DNA of 64,000 bases from Siphonodentalium dalli (taxonomy: Eukaryota; Mollusca; Scaphopoda; Gadilida; Siphonodentaliidae), in contig CP136064.1 in the NCBI GenBank assembly GCA_032622095.1, positions 256,847,863 to 256,911,862 on the forward strand, in the 5' to 3' direction. The first letter of the stretch is position 1, and each line of letters begins with the position of its first letter. The notes below the pieces were generated by a model. The model searched no databases. It was not told the DNA's origin and saw only the letters and a program-made list of their open reading frames with translations. Positions 23,125 to 36,004 of this stretch are shown piece by piece. A program made the translations under genes and the position numbers.

Positions 23125-23570
23125 GAGGTAAAGTGGCAACATTTAAATGGGGAATTCAGTGTTAATTTTCAAGACAAGATTACTCAATATTTACAAACCG
23201 GAGAATAATACCTTGACATGTTGGAATGTTTGAGCATATATCTAGTGGCAACGCAAAGCAGATTTTTCATTTTATGTTTTGTTTTGTGACATTTAATGGA
23301 AATATTATAAACAATGACAGACAATGGTGACCTACTTTTTAATAATGTTCAATAATATCCAACCTTGGATGAAAATAAAAAATCTACTTCGCGTTGTCAC
23401 TAGATAAATCTTCAAACTTTCCAAAACTGTATGATATGGTCACCTGCGAGGTTTGATCAATCGTTTCTTAAAAAAATAACACTGAATTCCCCATTCAAAA
23501 AATGTTGCCACTTTACCTTCCTCTTAACACTGAATTCCCCATTCAAATGTTTCCACTTTACCTCACTCTT
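23125..23570. repeat. Imperfect long inverted repeat
   Basis: AGGTAAAGTGGCAACATTTA and GGGGAATTCAGTGTTA are mirrored near 23480-23550. An inner pair around TCTAGTGGCAACGC and GCGTTGTCACTAGA encloses the centre. It is probably a decayed MITE. Confidence 0.65.
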
Positions 23571-24964
23571 GAAGGACTCTACATCCTATATAACTCTTGG
23601 CACAATAATATTTCTGTCCGTTCATCGGATACCACGCATATATAGAATCAAGGCGCCCTTGGCATCTTCGTGATGGGATTATCCCGACAGGTCCGAATGG
23701 CCCACCTCGTGGAGATGCGTGTCCCATCTAAAGCAAATTATGTTGGTCAGTTATAGGTTTTCAGACCATTAACGCGTGTATTTATCCCAGTAATATTGCG
23801 ACTAAGTTGGTATAATTGGCTAAAGATACCATACTACTACATCAGAAACGGTAACACAATCACTATGCACTTCGTCATCGCATGACCAACAATGCAGGTC
23901 TGTGGAAAATAAGGCATTCGGAATGTGTCACTGAGATGGGATGAATATGCTGTATATATGCGAGCATGAACGAGGCGATATGGAGGGCATACTTTGGTCA
24001 ATATGTTCAACGTTTGGAAAGTTCACAGCAATTGTTGACATTTCACACCAAAAAATAAGTTGAAATTGTTCTCATCATTTAAATTTCCAGCCAGTGAATA
24101 GAAAGGGATTTGTTGTTTTTTAGCACAATAGTCGCATATTTTCCTATTTTTTGTCAATATTTTAGTCTGATTCAATGTGGGGTGCAGTTGGAAACTTCAA
24201 GTTTGTTTTCAGGATTACTGATAATGGATGTGGACACACGTACCACAGTTGTAGGTATGACAATTTATTATGGTGCAATTTTGGTGAAAATTGCTTGTCA
24301 TATTTCTGTGCCATAGCTAGCGTGTCGCCCGCTGAGTCTCCGCACAATGAGTTGACACGACCAATTAACCCATAGCGTTTCTCCAAGGCTGACCTATACT
24401 CAATACATTTATCTACATTGTGTTCTCTACGATATATGTAATTGCAAGATCGATCTCCAGAATTGTGTTTGACCGTGGCAATCCCCCATTCGCTCACATA
24501 TCATGCATGCAGTAAGTTTTGTTGATATGATCTCAATTCATGTTTATCCACTTATATAAATTTTATGCGTATTAAGACAGTTCCCCAATTGCGGTTTTTA
24601 TTTTGCGACGTTTAGTTCTCCGCATAATTCCGCTAATGTTATCACATGGGCCAATTAAGCTGTGTCGGAACTGTTGGGGAACTGCAGCTGCGAGACGGTA
24701 TCTGGAATAAACAAAGCGAACTATACAAGGACCAAAAACAAGAACAAGGCTGATTATAACGAACTTTGGAGGACTCATTATGCGAATATGCAGCGGGCGA
24801 CATTGCTCGCTATGGCATATTAACTATGACAACCAATTGTTACCAAACTCCACCATATATAATTGTCACACCTACTATGCCATCGCTACTGTGATGCGTG
24901 TGTCCACAGCCAATGTCCAATGTGCGCTCAGTCCCGAGTGTTCTTCAGCATGTAGCTATATTAC
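23571..24964. other. Intron sequence, no clear feature
   Basis: No repeat family or exon recognised. The overlapping short open frames near 24110-24500 have no family resemblance. Confidence 0.4.
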
Positions 24965-25729
24965 CACAAAGAGCGTTTCATGTTAGTATATTCCTGATAG
25001 GGTAAACATAAAGAGCGTGTCATGTTAGTATATTCCTGATAGGGTAAACATAAAGAGCGTTCCATGTTAGTATATTCCTGATTGGGTAAACATAAAGAGC
25101 TTTCATGTTAGTATATTCCTGATAGGGTAAACATAAAGAGCGTTTCATGTTAGTATATTCCTGATAGGGTAAACATAAAGAGCGTTTGATGTTAGTATAT
25201 TCCTGATTGGGTAAACATAAAGAGCGTTGCATGTTAGTATATTCCTGATAGGGTGAACATAAAGAGCGTTTCATGTTAGTATATTCCTGATAGGGTAAAC
25301 ATAAAGAGCGTTTCATGTTAGTATATTCCTGATAGGGTAAACATAAAGAGCGTTTCGTGTTAGTATATTCCTGATTGGGTAAACATAAAGAGCGTTTCAT
25401 GTTAGTATGTTCCTGATAGGGTAAACATAAAGAGCGTTTCATGTTAGTCTATTCCTGATAGGGTAAACATAAAGAGCGTTTCGTGTTAGTATATTCCTGA
25501 TTGGGTAAACATAAAGAGCGTTTCATGTTAGTATATTCCTGATAGGGTAAACATAAAGAGCGTTTCATGTTAGTATATTCCTGATAGGGTAAACATAAAG
25601 AGCGTTTCATGTTAGTATATTCCTGATTGGGTAAACATAAAGAGCGTTTCATGTTAGTATATTCCTGATTGGGTAAACATAAAGAGCGTTTCATGTTAGT
25701 ATATTCCTGATTGGGTAAACATAAAGAGA
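24965..25729. repeat. 42-bp minisatellite, array 1
   Basis: About eighteen copies of AGAGCGTTTCATGTTAGTAT followed by ATTCCTGATAGGGTAAACAT and AA. This array mostly has TATATT where arrays 2 and 3 have TCTATT. Being a multiple of three, it is open on the - strand as a 14-residue repeat, which I do not regard as a gene. Confidence 0.96.
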
Positions 25730-25910
25730 GCTTGTGTCACTTATGATTGAAATCAGATGGAAAATTGCCATGACTTTGGCAAGTTATTTTTAGTACATAA
25801 AGCACGTACATACAGCACATTAATTCGTGTATGCATCAACATAGCTTAGCCCTACTTATAAACCAAACAGACATACTATGAAAGTTCAAACGAGCCACGT
25901 CCATTTAAAT

Positions 25911-26125
25911 TTATTATCGATTGAACCCAGCTTTGCATGCATAGCTAGCTGTTGATGACTGATTTATTATCGATTGAACCCAGCTTTGCATGCACATCTA
26001 GCTGTTGATGACTGATTTATTATCGATTGAACCCAGCTTTGCATGCACAGCTAGCTGTTGATGACTGATTTATTATCGATTGAACCCAGCTTTGCATGCA
26101 CAGCTAGCTGTTGATGACTGATTTA
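25911..26125. repeat. 53-bp tandem repeat, four copies
   Basis: The unit holds TTATTATCGATTGAACCCAG and TAGCTGTTGATGACTGA. Units B and C have a single copy at the same place (29727, 33265). Confidence 0.93.
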
Positions 26126-26929
26126 TTTAAACTCGTGTTTCTAACACAGTATACCATGCGTTGTGCGTTTACGAAAAAGGACGCGAACAATTAATATTGA
26201 TTATATAAATTGTTCCGAAATATAATTTTTCTATGCTACTATTAGCTTGTGTATTTCATCGATTCCGAAACTGTGTAGTTTTGTTGAAATAATTAAAATA
26301 ACTGAATTTACGCTATCTTATTTAATAATTCAGGCAGGCTAAATATTGGCATGGCGCCTATCAGTTTCATGTACTGGATATCTATGTTTGCCGTTTACTA
26401 ATTCTCGAATGTTAGTGACGCAGCTTATCGACTAGGTGGGCGCTATTAACCATCCCTGGTTTTGTAAGTAGCCATGCTAATTGTCTATAATGTTTGTGTT
26501 TCCTGATGAATTGCTATAGTACTGGTGGGACAAATAAAAACAAGAAAACCATAGTCAGAAATGGTAATTTCGCCCTCAAGATCATATTATTAGGCATATG
26601 TAAAATATATTGGAGCTTTAATATGTAATATATATGTGTATGATGTGCGCTTGCTGATAAAGGATGTGAAAAAAAATTTAATCGGACGTGCCAACTAAAG
26701 TTATGATAATATATATGAAATATTTCCACCATGCGTCACGTATACTAGGTGTTCGCAAAATTAATGGCGCATACGTTCCAATTGGTTGAAATGTTCAGGG
26801 GTAAACAAGCAACGCCCATTGCATTGATACACCAATAACCACACACCAATTCAAGTACGCAAATACAGATTACGTTTTTAGTCACCTTTAGTCCATCACA
26901 TCCTTCGACAGGGCCAGATATTATTGTCA

Positions 26930-27397
26930 ATATGTGACCCGCCATATCAAATCCAGTCGTAAGTCGGGATTTGTTTTACCCTGTGCCAATGCATTCTCTT
27001 ATATATGCGAGTCGACCATAGGTCGCCTCACATATATAAGAGAATGCATTGGCCTAACAATTTTTTACAATTTTAATAATTTGTTCTTGTATTCTTTAAC
27101 AATTTTATAATTTCATCCATACAGAACCCCAGACAAACATGAGCAGACGACACTCTTCTATATGCTTCTATATATGTGTGGGGCTCCCTGCAGGGTAATG
27201 GATGTTTTTTTATTTTATGTCCTTAAAACTTGTAAGAAACATTTATTTTAAAAAAATGATAAAAAAATTGTTAGGTCAATGCATTCTCTTATATATGCGA
27301 GGCGACCTATGGTCGACTCGCATATATAAGAGAATGCATTGGCACAGGGTAAAAACAATCCCGACTTACGACTGGATTTGATATGGCGGGTCACATA
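26930..27397. mobile_element. Class 2 double-hairpin MITE in unit A
   Basis: Terminal inverted repeats ATATGTGACCCGCCATATCA. Hairpins at 26985 and 27274. Shared by all three units, so it inserted before the duplications. Confidence 0.92.
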
Positions 27398-28190
27398 TAT
27401 ATCCTAAGAGGGCGTAAAAATAAAAGCGATGCTGTTCAGTAAATGTACGTTATTTTTTTTTTAAAGACATATTATGTACTTGTTCTGGTGCGTGAAACTG
27501 ATCAGTTAGTATCCAGGCGCTATGTCAACTGGGGGAAAGTAGCATTCTACTAACATTGCCGAAATGTGAAGAAAATCGATGGTACCACTGCATAGAAAAC
27601 ATGGTCTGAACTAATCTCAAATGTAAAAATTTACTCCTCGATTCGGGACGCATCTATCGGCGATAAACTAACGAAAACGATTTCGTCATCGTTGACACTG
27701 CATTTAATTAATATATAAGAATGACGGCGTGTGATGTCAATTTGGATATACTATTTGTAAAAACTACTATTTGAACAAGATTATTCTCCCTTTATATTTG
27801 TTAACCCTACCGGAGTGCTTCACATCACTTTAAGTTGTCATTTTCGCGGCTTCTGGCTAATCTGAACGAATGGAGGCAAAACAATTATGTGTCAGTTAAT
27901 ACGCACACGATTAGATAGCGATAAATAATTAATCGTGGTTCACGATTAGATAGCGAAAGATACTCAAAGATGCATTATCCGAATTAACGCTCCTAAATTA
28001 CTATTTCTTTGGCTTCGGGAGTAAAAATATTTTATTCGAGTCGAGGAACCCACCCATCAAAGCTCAGGGTGAACAGATATCGATTTTGGAAGTTTGTTTA
28101 TTTCTCGAGATGTTAAATTATTTGTGGCCCAGAAACACGCCGTCAAATGGACGGTCTCGGTCAAAATTACGGATGAAGATGGATAACTCT

Positions 28191-29170
28191 AAAAAAGAGC
28201 GTTTCATGTTAGTCTATTCCTGATAGGGTAAACATAAAGAGCGTTTCATGTTAGTCTATTCCTGATAGGGTAAACATAAAGAGCGTTTCATGTTAGTCTA
28301 TTCCTGATAGGGTAAACATAAAGAGCGTTTCATGTTAGTCTATTCCTGATAGGGTAAACATAAAGAGCGTTTCATGTTAGTCTATTCCTGATATGGTAAA
28401 CATAAAGAGCGTTTCATGTTAGTCTATTCCTGGTAGAGTAAACATAAAGAGCGTTTCACGTTAGTCTATTCCTGATATGGTAAACACAAAGAGCTTTCAT
28501 GTTAGTCTATTCCTGATAGGGTAAACATAAAGAGCGTTTCATGTTAGTCTATTCCTGATAGGGTAAACATAAAGAGTGTTTCATGTTAGTCTATTCCTGA
28601 TATGGTAAACATAAAGAGCGTTTCATGTTAGTCTATTCCTGATAGGGTAAACATAAAGAGCGTTTCATGTTAGTCTATTCCTGATAGGGTAAACATAAAG
28701 AGCGTTTCATGTTAGTCTATTCCTGATAGGGTAAACATAAAGAGCGTTTCATGTTAGTCTATTCCTGATATGGTAAACATAAAGAGCGTTTCATGTTAGT
28801 CTATTCCTGATAGGGTAAACATAAAGAGCGTTTCATGTTAGTCTATTCCTGATAGGGTAAACATAAAGAGCGTCTCATGTTAGTCTATTCCTGATAGGGT
28901 AAACATAAAGAGCGTGTCATGTTAGTCTATTCCTGATAGGGTAAACATAAAGAGCGTTTCATGTTAGTCTATTCCTGATATGGTAAACATAAAGAGCGTT
29001 TCATATTAGTTTATTCCTGATAGGGTAAACATAAAGAGCGTTTCATGTTAGTCTATTCCTGATAGGGTAAACATAAAGAGCGTTTCATGTTAGTATATTC
29101 CTGATAGGGTAAACATAAAGAGCGTTTCATGTTAGTCTATTCCTGATAGGGTAAACATAAAGAGCGTTTG
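28191..29170. repeat. 42-bp minisatellite, array 2
   Basis: About twenty-three copies. Variants GATAGGG and GATATGG alternate with a pattern partly repeated in array 3. Confidence 0.96.
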
Positions 29171-29267
29171 TGTCACTTATGTGGGAAAAATTGAAATCAG
29201 ATGGAAAATTGTCATGACTTTGGCAAGTTATTTTTAGTACATAAAGCACGTACATACAGCACATTAA

Positions 29268-29632
29268 CACTTTACCCAACAAACCGGCCAAAACCGGCCA
29301 AATAAAGCTTCAACAGCCTAAAATATCTTCGGTCTGTCTCAATAGAACCATACAAATATGGATATCATTGGAACCGGCTCATTGACCACATTGTGGTGGT
29401 TACAGTTATTCCCTGTGCCAATGCATTCTCTTATATATGCGAGTCGACCATAGGTCGCCTCGCATATATAAGAGAATGCATTGGCCTAAAAAAAAGCCAA
29501 TGTATAATATATAAGAGAATGCATTGGCCTAAAAAAAGCCAATGTATTCTCTTATAATTGCGAGGCGACCTATGGTCGACTCGCATATATAAGAGAATGC
29601 ATTGGCACAGGGCCGTTTGTTGGGTAAAGGGT
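29268..29632 (+). mobile_element. Class 1 MITE in unit B, first site
   Basis: Inserted at the TTAA that is empty at 25820. The left end reads CACTTTACCCAACA, one change from consensus. The middle holds a partial extra hairpin (GCCAATGTATAATATAT). One extra T sits at the right junction. Confidence 0.9.
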
Positions 29633-30102
29633 TTAATTCGTGTATGCATCAACATTGCTTAGCCCTACTTATAAACCAAACAGACATACTATGAAAGTTC
29701 AAACGAGCCACGTCCGTTTAAATTTATTATCGATTGAACCCAGCTTTGCATGCACAGCTAGCTGTTGATGACTGATTTATTTAAACTCGTGTTTCTAACA
29801 CAGTATACCATGCGTTGTACGTTTACGAAAAAGGACGCGAACAATTAATATTGATTATATAAATTGTTCCGAAATATAATTTTCTATGCTACTATTAGCT
29901 TGTGTATTTCATCGATTCCGAAACTGTGTAGTTTTGTTGAAATAATTAAAATAACTGAATTTACGCTATCTTATTTAATAATTCAGGCAGGCTAAATATT
30001 GGCATGGCTCCTATCAGTTTCATGTACTGGATATCTATGTTTGCCGTTTACTAATTCTCGAATGTTAGTGACGCAGCTTATCGACTAGGTGGGCGCTATT
30101 AA

Positions 30103-30495
30103 CCCTTTACCCAACAAACCGGCCAAAACCGGCCAAATAAAGCTGCAACAGCCTAAATTATCTTGGGTATGTTTCAATAAAACCATACAAATATGGATAT
30201 CATTGGAACCGGCTCCTTGACCACATTGTGATAGTTACAGTTATGCCCTGTGCCAATGCATTCTCTTATATATGCGAGTCGACCATAGGTCGCCTCGCAT
30301 ATATAAGAGAATGCATTGGCCTAAAAAAAAATCTTTTTTTTAACATTTTTACCATTTTTTCTTACATTCTTTAACAATTTTATAATTTTTAATGTGTTAA
30401 GCCAATGCATTCTCTTATATATGCGAGGCGACCTATGGTCGACTCGCATATATAAGAGAATGCATTGGCACAGGGCCATTCTGTTGGGTAAAGGG
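30103..30495 (+). mobile_element. Class 1 MITE in unit B, second site
   Basis: TTAA on both sides (30099, 30496). Hairpins at 30249 and 30400. The empty site is 26446-26449 in unit A. Confidence 0.95.
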
Positions 30496-30979
30496 TTAAC
30501 CACCCCTGGTTTTGTAAGTAGCCCTGCTAATTGTCTATAATGTTTGTGTTTCCTGATGAATTGCTATAGTACTGGTGGGACAAATAAAAACAAGAAAACC
30601 ATAGTCAGAAATGGTAATTTCGCCCTCAAGATCATATTATTAGGCATATGTAAAATATATTCGAGCTTTAATATGTAATATGTATGTGTATAATGTGCGC
30701 TTGCTGATAAAGGATGTGAAATTTTTTTTAATCGGACGTACCAACTAAAGTTATGATAATATATATGAAATATTTCCACCATGCGTCACGTATACTAGGT
30801 GTTCGCAAAATTAATGGCGCATACGTTCCAAATGGTTGAAATGTTCAGGGGTAAACAAGCACCGCCCATTGCATTGATACACCAATAACCACACACCAAT
30901 TCAAGTACGCAAATACAGATTACGTTTTTAGTCACCTTTAGTCCATCACATCCTTCGACAGGGCCAGATATTATTGTCA

Positions 30980-31436
30980 ATATGTGACCCGCCATATCAA
31001 ATCCAGTCGTAAGTCGGGATTTTTTTACCCTGTGCCAATGCATTCTCTTATATATGCGAGTCGACCATAGATCGCCTCGCATATATAAGAGAATGCATTG
31101 GCCTAACAATTTTTTACAATTTTAATAATTTTTTCTTTAACAATTTTATAATTTCACCCATACAGAGCCCCAGACAAACATGAGCAGACGACACTCTTCT
31201 ATATGCTTCTATATATGTGTGGGGCTCCCTGCAGGGTAATGGATGTTTTCTATTTTATGTCCAAAAAATTGTAAGAAACATTTATTTAAAAAAAATGATA
31301 AAAAATTGTTAGGCCAATGCATTCTCTTATATATGCGAGGCGACCTATGGTCGACTCGCATATATAAGAGAATGCATTGGCACAGGGTAAACAAAATCCC
31401 GACTTACGACTGGATTTGATATGGCGGGTCACATAT
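30980..31436. mobile_element. Class 2 MITE in unit B
   Basis: Paralogue of 26930-27397, with hairpins at 31034 and 31312. Confidence 0.93.
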
Positions 31437-32232
31437 ATATCCTAAGAGGGCGTAAAAATAAAAGCGATGCTGTTCAGTAAATGTACGTTATTTTTTTTTT
31501 TAAGACATATTATGTACTACTTGTTCTGGTGCGTGAAACTGATCAGTTAGTATCCAGGCGCTATGTCAACTGGGGAATGTAGCATTCTACTAACATTGCC
31601 GAAATGTGAAGCAAATCGACGGTACCACTGCATAGAAAACATGGTCTGAACTAATCTCAAATGTAAAAATTTACTCCTCGATTCGGGACGCATCTATCGG
31701 CGATAAACTAACGAAAACGATTTCGTCATCGTTGACACTGCATTTAATTAATATATAAGAATGACGGCGTGTGATTTCAATTTGGATATACTATTTGTAA
31801 AAACTGCTATTTGAACAAGATTATTCTCCCTTTATATTTGTTAACCCTACCGGAGTGCTTCACATCACTTTAAGTTGTCATTTTCGCGGCTTCTGGCTAA
31901 TCTGAACGAATGGAGGCAAAACAATTATGTGTCAGTTAATACGCACACGATTAGATAGCGATAAATAATTAATCGTGGTTCACGATTAGATAGCGAAAGA
32001 TACTCAAAGATGCATTATCCGAATTAACGCTCCTAAATTACTATTTCTTTGGCTTCGGGAGTAAAAATATTTTATTCGAGTCGAGGAACCCACCCATCAA
32101 AGCTCAGGGTGAACAGATATCGATTTTGGAAGTTTGTTTATTTCTCGAGATGTTAAATTATTTGTGGCCCAGAAACACGCCGTCAAATGGACGGTCTCGG
32201 TCAAAATTACGGATGAAGATGGATAACTCTAA

Positions 32233-32710
32233 AAAAAGAGCGTTTCATGTTAGTCTATTCCTGATAGGGTAAACATAAAGAGCGTTTCATGTTAGTCTAT
32301 TCCTGATAGGGTAAACATAAAGAGCGTTTCGTGTTAGTCTATTCCTGATAGGGTAAACATAAAGAGCGTTTCATGTTAGTCTATTCCTGATATGGTAAAC
32401 ATAAAGAGCGTTTCATGTTAGTCTATTCCTGATAGAGTAAACATAAAGAGCGTTTCATGTTAGTATATTCCTGATATGGTAAACATAAAGAGCGTTTCAT
32501 GTTAGTCTATTCCTGATAGGGTAAACATAAAGAGCGTTTCATATTAGTTTATTCCTGATAGGGTAAACATAAAGAGCGTTTCATGTTAGTCTATTCCTGA
32601 TAGGGTAAACATAAAGAGCGTTTCATGTTAGTATATTCCTGATAGGGTAAACATAAAGAGCGTTTCATGTTAGTCTATTCCTGATAGGGTAAACATAAAG
32701 AGCGTTTGTG
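32233..32710. repeat. 42-bp minisatellite, array 3
   Basis: About eleven copies, shorter than arrays 1 and 2. The last copies match the end of array 2. Confidence 0.95.
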
Positions 32711-32805
32711 TCACTTATGTGGGAAAAATTGAAATCAGATGGAAAATTGTCATGACTTTGGCAAGTTATTTTTAGTACATAAAGCACGTACATACAGCAC
32801 ATTAA

Positions 32806-33171
32806 CCCTTTACCCAACAAACCGGCCAAAACCGGCCAAATAAAGCTTCAACAGCCTAAAATATCTTCGGTCTGTCTCAATAGAACCATACAAATATGGA
32901 TATCATTGGAACCGGCTCATTGACCACATTGTGATGGTTACAGTTATTCCCTGTGCCAATGCATTCTCTTATATATGCGAGTCGACCATAGGTCGCCTCG
33001 CATATATAAGAGAATGCATTGGCCTAAAAAAAAGCCAATGTATAATATATAAGAGAATGCATTGGCCTAAAAAAAGCCAATGTATTCTCTTATAATTGCG
33101 AGGCGACCTATGGTCGACTCGCATATATAAGAGAATGCATTGGCACAGGGCCGTTTTGTTGGGTAAAGGGT
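32806..33171 (+). mobile_element. Class 1 MITE in unit C, first site
   Basis: Paralogue of 29268-29632, including the partial extra hairpin and the extra T at the right edge. Confidence 0.93.
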
Positions 33172-33641
33172 TTAATTCGTGTATGCATCAACATTGCTTA
33201 GCCCTACTTATAAACCAAACAGACATACTATGAAAGTTCAAACGAGCCACGTCCGTTTAAATTTATTATCGATTGAACCCAGCTTTGCATGCACAGCTAG
33301 CTGTTGATGACTGATTTATTTAAACTCGTGTTTCTAACACAGTATACCATGCGTTGTACGTTTACGAAAAAGGACGCGAACAATTAATATTGATTATATA
33401 AATTGTTCCGAAATATAATTTTCTATGCTACTATTAGCTTGTGTATTTCATCGATTCCGAAACTGTGTAGTTTTGTTGAAATAATTAAAATAACTGAATT
33501 TACGCTATCTTATTTAATAATTCAGGCAGGCTAAATATTGGCATGGCTCCTATCAGTTTCATGTACTGGATATCTATGTTTGCCGTTTACTAATTCTCGA
33601 ATGTTAGTGACGCAGCTTATCGACTAGGTGGGCGCTATTAA

Positions 33642-34026
33642 CCCTTTACCCAACAAACCGGCCAAAACCGGCCAAATAAAGCTGCAACAGCCTAAATTAT
33701 CTTGGGTATGTTTCAATAAAACCATACAAATATGGATATCATTGGAACCGGCTCCTTGACCACATTGTGATAGTTACAGTTATGCCCTGTGCCAATGCAT
33801 TCTCTTATATATGCGAGTCGACCATAGGTCGCCTCGCATATATAAGAGAATGCATTGGCCTAAAAAAAATATCTTTTTTTTACCATTTTTTCTTACATTC
33901 TTTAACAATTTTATAATTTTTAATGTGTTAAGCCAATGCATTCTCTTATATATGCGAGGCGACCTATGGTCGACTCGCATATATAAGAGAATGCATTGGC
34001 ACAGGGCCATTCTGTTGGGTAAAGGG
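33642..34026 (+). mobile_element. Class 1 MITE in unit C, second site
   Basis: TTAA at 33638 and 34027. Paralogue of 30103-30495 with a slightly shorter AT-rich middle. Confidence 0.95.
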
Positions 34027-34510
34027 TTAACCACCCCTGGTTTTGTAAGTAGCCCTGCTAATTGTCTATAATGTTTGTGTTTCCTGATGAATTGCTATAG
34101 TACTGGTGGGACAAATAAAAACAAGAAAACCATAGTCAGAAATGGTAATTTCGCCCTCAAGATCATATTATTAGGCATATGTAAAATATATTCGAGCTTT
34201 AATATGTAATATGTATGTGTATAATGTGCGCTTGCTGATAAAGGATGTGAAAAAAAATTTAATCGGACGTGCCAACTAAAGTTATGATAATATATATGAA
34301 ATATTTCCACCATGCGTCACGTATACTAGGTGTTCGCAAAATTAATGGCGCATACGTTCCAAATGGTTGAAATGTTCAGGGGTAAACAAGCACCGCCCAT
34401 TGCATTGATACACCAATAACCACACACCAATTCAAGTACGCAAATACAGATTACGTTTTTAGTCACCTTTAGTCCATCACATCCTTCGACAGGGCCAGAT
34501 ATTATTGTCA

Positions 34511-34976
34511 ATATGTGACCCGCCATATCAAATCCAGTCGTAAGTCGGGATTTGTTTTACCCTGTGCCAATGCATTCTCTTATATATGCGAGTCGACCAT
34601 AGGTCGCCTCACATATATAAGAGAATGCATTGGCCTAACAATTTTTTACAATTTTAATAATTTGTTCTTGTATTCTTTAACAATTTTATAATTTCATCCA
34701 TACAGAACCCCAGACAAACATGAGCAGACGACACTCTTCTATATGCTTCTATATATGTGTGGGGCTCCCTGCAGGGTAATGGATGTTTTCTATTTTATGT
34801 CCAAAAAATTGTAAGAAACATTTATTTAAAAAAAATGATAAAAAATTGTTAGGCCAATGCATTCTCTTATATATGCGAGGCGACCTATGGTCGACTCGCA
34901 TATATAAGAGAATGCATTGGCACAGGGTAAACAAAATCCCGACTTACGACTGGATTTGATATGGCGGGTCACATAT
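34511..34976. mobile_element. Class 2 MITE in unit C
   Basis: Hairpins at 34564 and 34853. Its first half matches unit A's copy at details where unit B differs (ACATATATAAG, ATAATTTGTTCTTG), whereas the second half matches unit B. Confidence 0.92.
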
Positions 34977-36004
34977 ATATCCTAAGAGGGCGTAAAAATA
35001 AAAGCGATGCTGTTCAGTAAATGTACGTTATTTTTTTTTTTAAGACATATTATGTACTTGTTCTGGTGCGTGAAACTGATCAGTTAGTATCCAGGCGCTA
35101 TGTCAACTGGGGAATGTAGCATTCTACTAACATTGCCGAAATGTGAAGCAAATCGACGGTACCACTGCATAGAAAACATGGTCTGGACTAATCTCAAATG
35201 TAAAAATTTACTCCTCGATTCGGGACGCATCTATCGGCGATAAACTAACGAAAACGATTTCGTCATCGTTGACACTGCATTTAATTAATATATAAGAATG
35301 ACGGCGTGTGATTTCAATTTGGATATACTATTTGTAAAAACTGCTATTTGAACAAGATTATTCTCCCTTTATATTTGTTAACCCTACCGGAGTGCTTCAC
35401 ATCACTTTAAGTTGTCATTTTCGCGGCTTCTGGCTAATCTGAACGAATGGAGGCAAAACAATTATGTGTCAGTTAATACGCACACGATTAGATAGCGATA
35501 AATAATTAATCGTGGTTCACGATTAGATAGCGAAAGATACTCAAAGATGCATTATCCGAATTAACGCTCCTAAATTACTATTTCTTTGGCTTCGGGAGTA
35601 AAAATATTTTATTCGAGTCGAGGAACCCACCCATCAAAGCTCAGGGTGAACAGATATCGATTTTTGAAGTTTGTTTATTTCTCGAGATGTTAAATTATTT
35701 GTGGCCCAGAAACACGCCGTCAAATGGACGGTCTCTGTCAAAATTACGGATGAAGATGGATAACTCTAAAAACAAGTGGTAATACGGCCAAATTTGGTGA
35801 ATACTTAAGTGATAAAACGGCTATATTTCGTTGAACAAAATGTGTATAAATAACACGTTTTGGGAAATTTTAAAGCATGGTGCAAAGCGGGCTCCATTTG
35901 AGCGAAGGATTCTTTTCTATAGATAAAAACGGCCTTTGATCACTTCAGAAAATAATTTTCTCGCAAAAATTCCGCCTTCAAATGTCATTTTAGCACATAT
36001 ACAG

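Larger units (their letters stand above)
25730..28190. repeat. Large tandem unit A (non-array part)
   Basis: First of three paralogous segments. It contains empty TTAA sites at 25820 and 26446, where units B and C carry MITEs, a four-fold 53-bp repeat, and one class 2 MITE. Confidence 0.93.
29171..32232. repeat. Large tandem unit B (non-array part)
   Basis: Nearly identical to unit C over its whole length and to unit A except for two extra MITEs and fewer 53-bp copies. Confidence 0.93.
32711..35770. repeat. Large tandem unit C (non-array part)
   Basis: Close copy of unit B, with the same MITE insertions. Beyond 35770 the sequence continues into AAGTGGTAATACGGCCAAAT, matching the older copy at 20560. 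Confidence 0.93.

Noticed and set aside
24965-29170. Long repeat protein with 14-residue units on the - strand
   Set aside because: The frame follows from a 42-bp period. Array length differs freely among the three units and there is no start context or flanking exon.
29431-34934. Recurrent small proteins containing MRVDHRSPRIYKRMHW
   Set aside because: They are translations of the MITE hairpin and occur wherever it does, on both strands.
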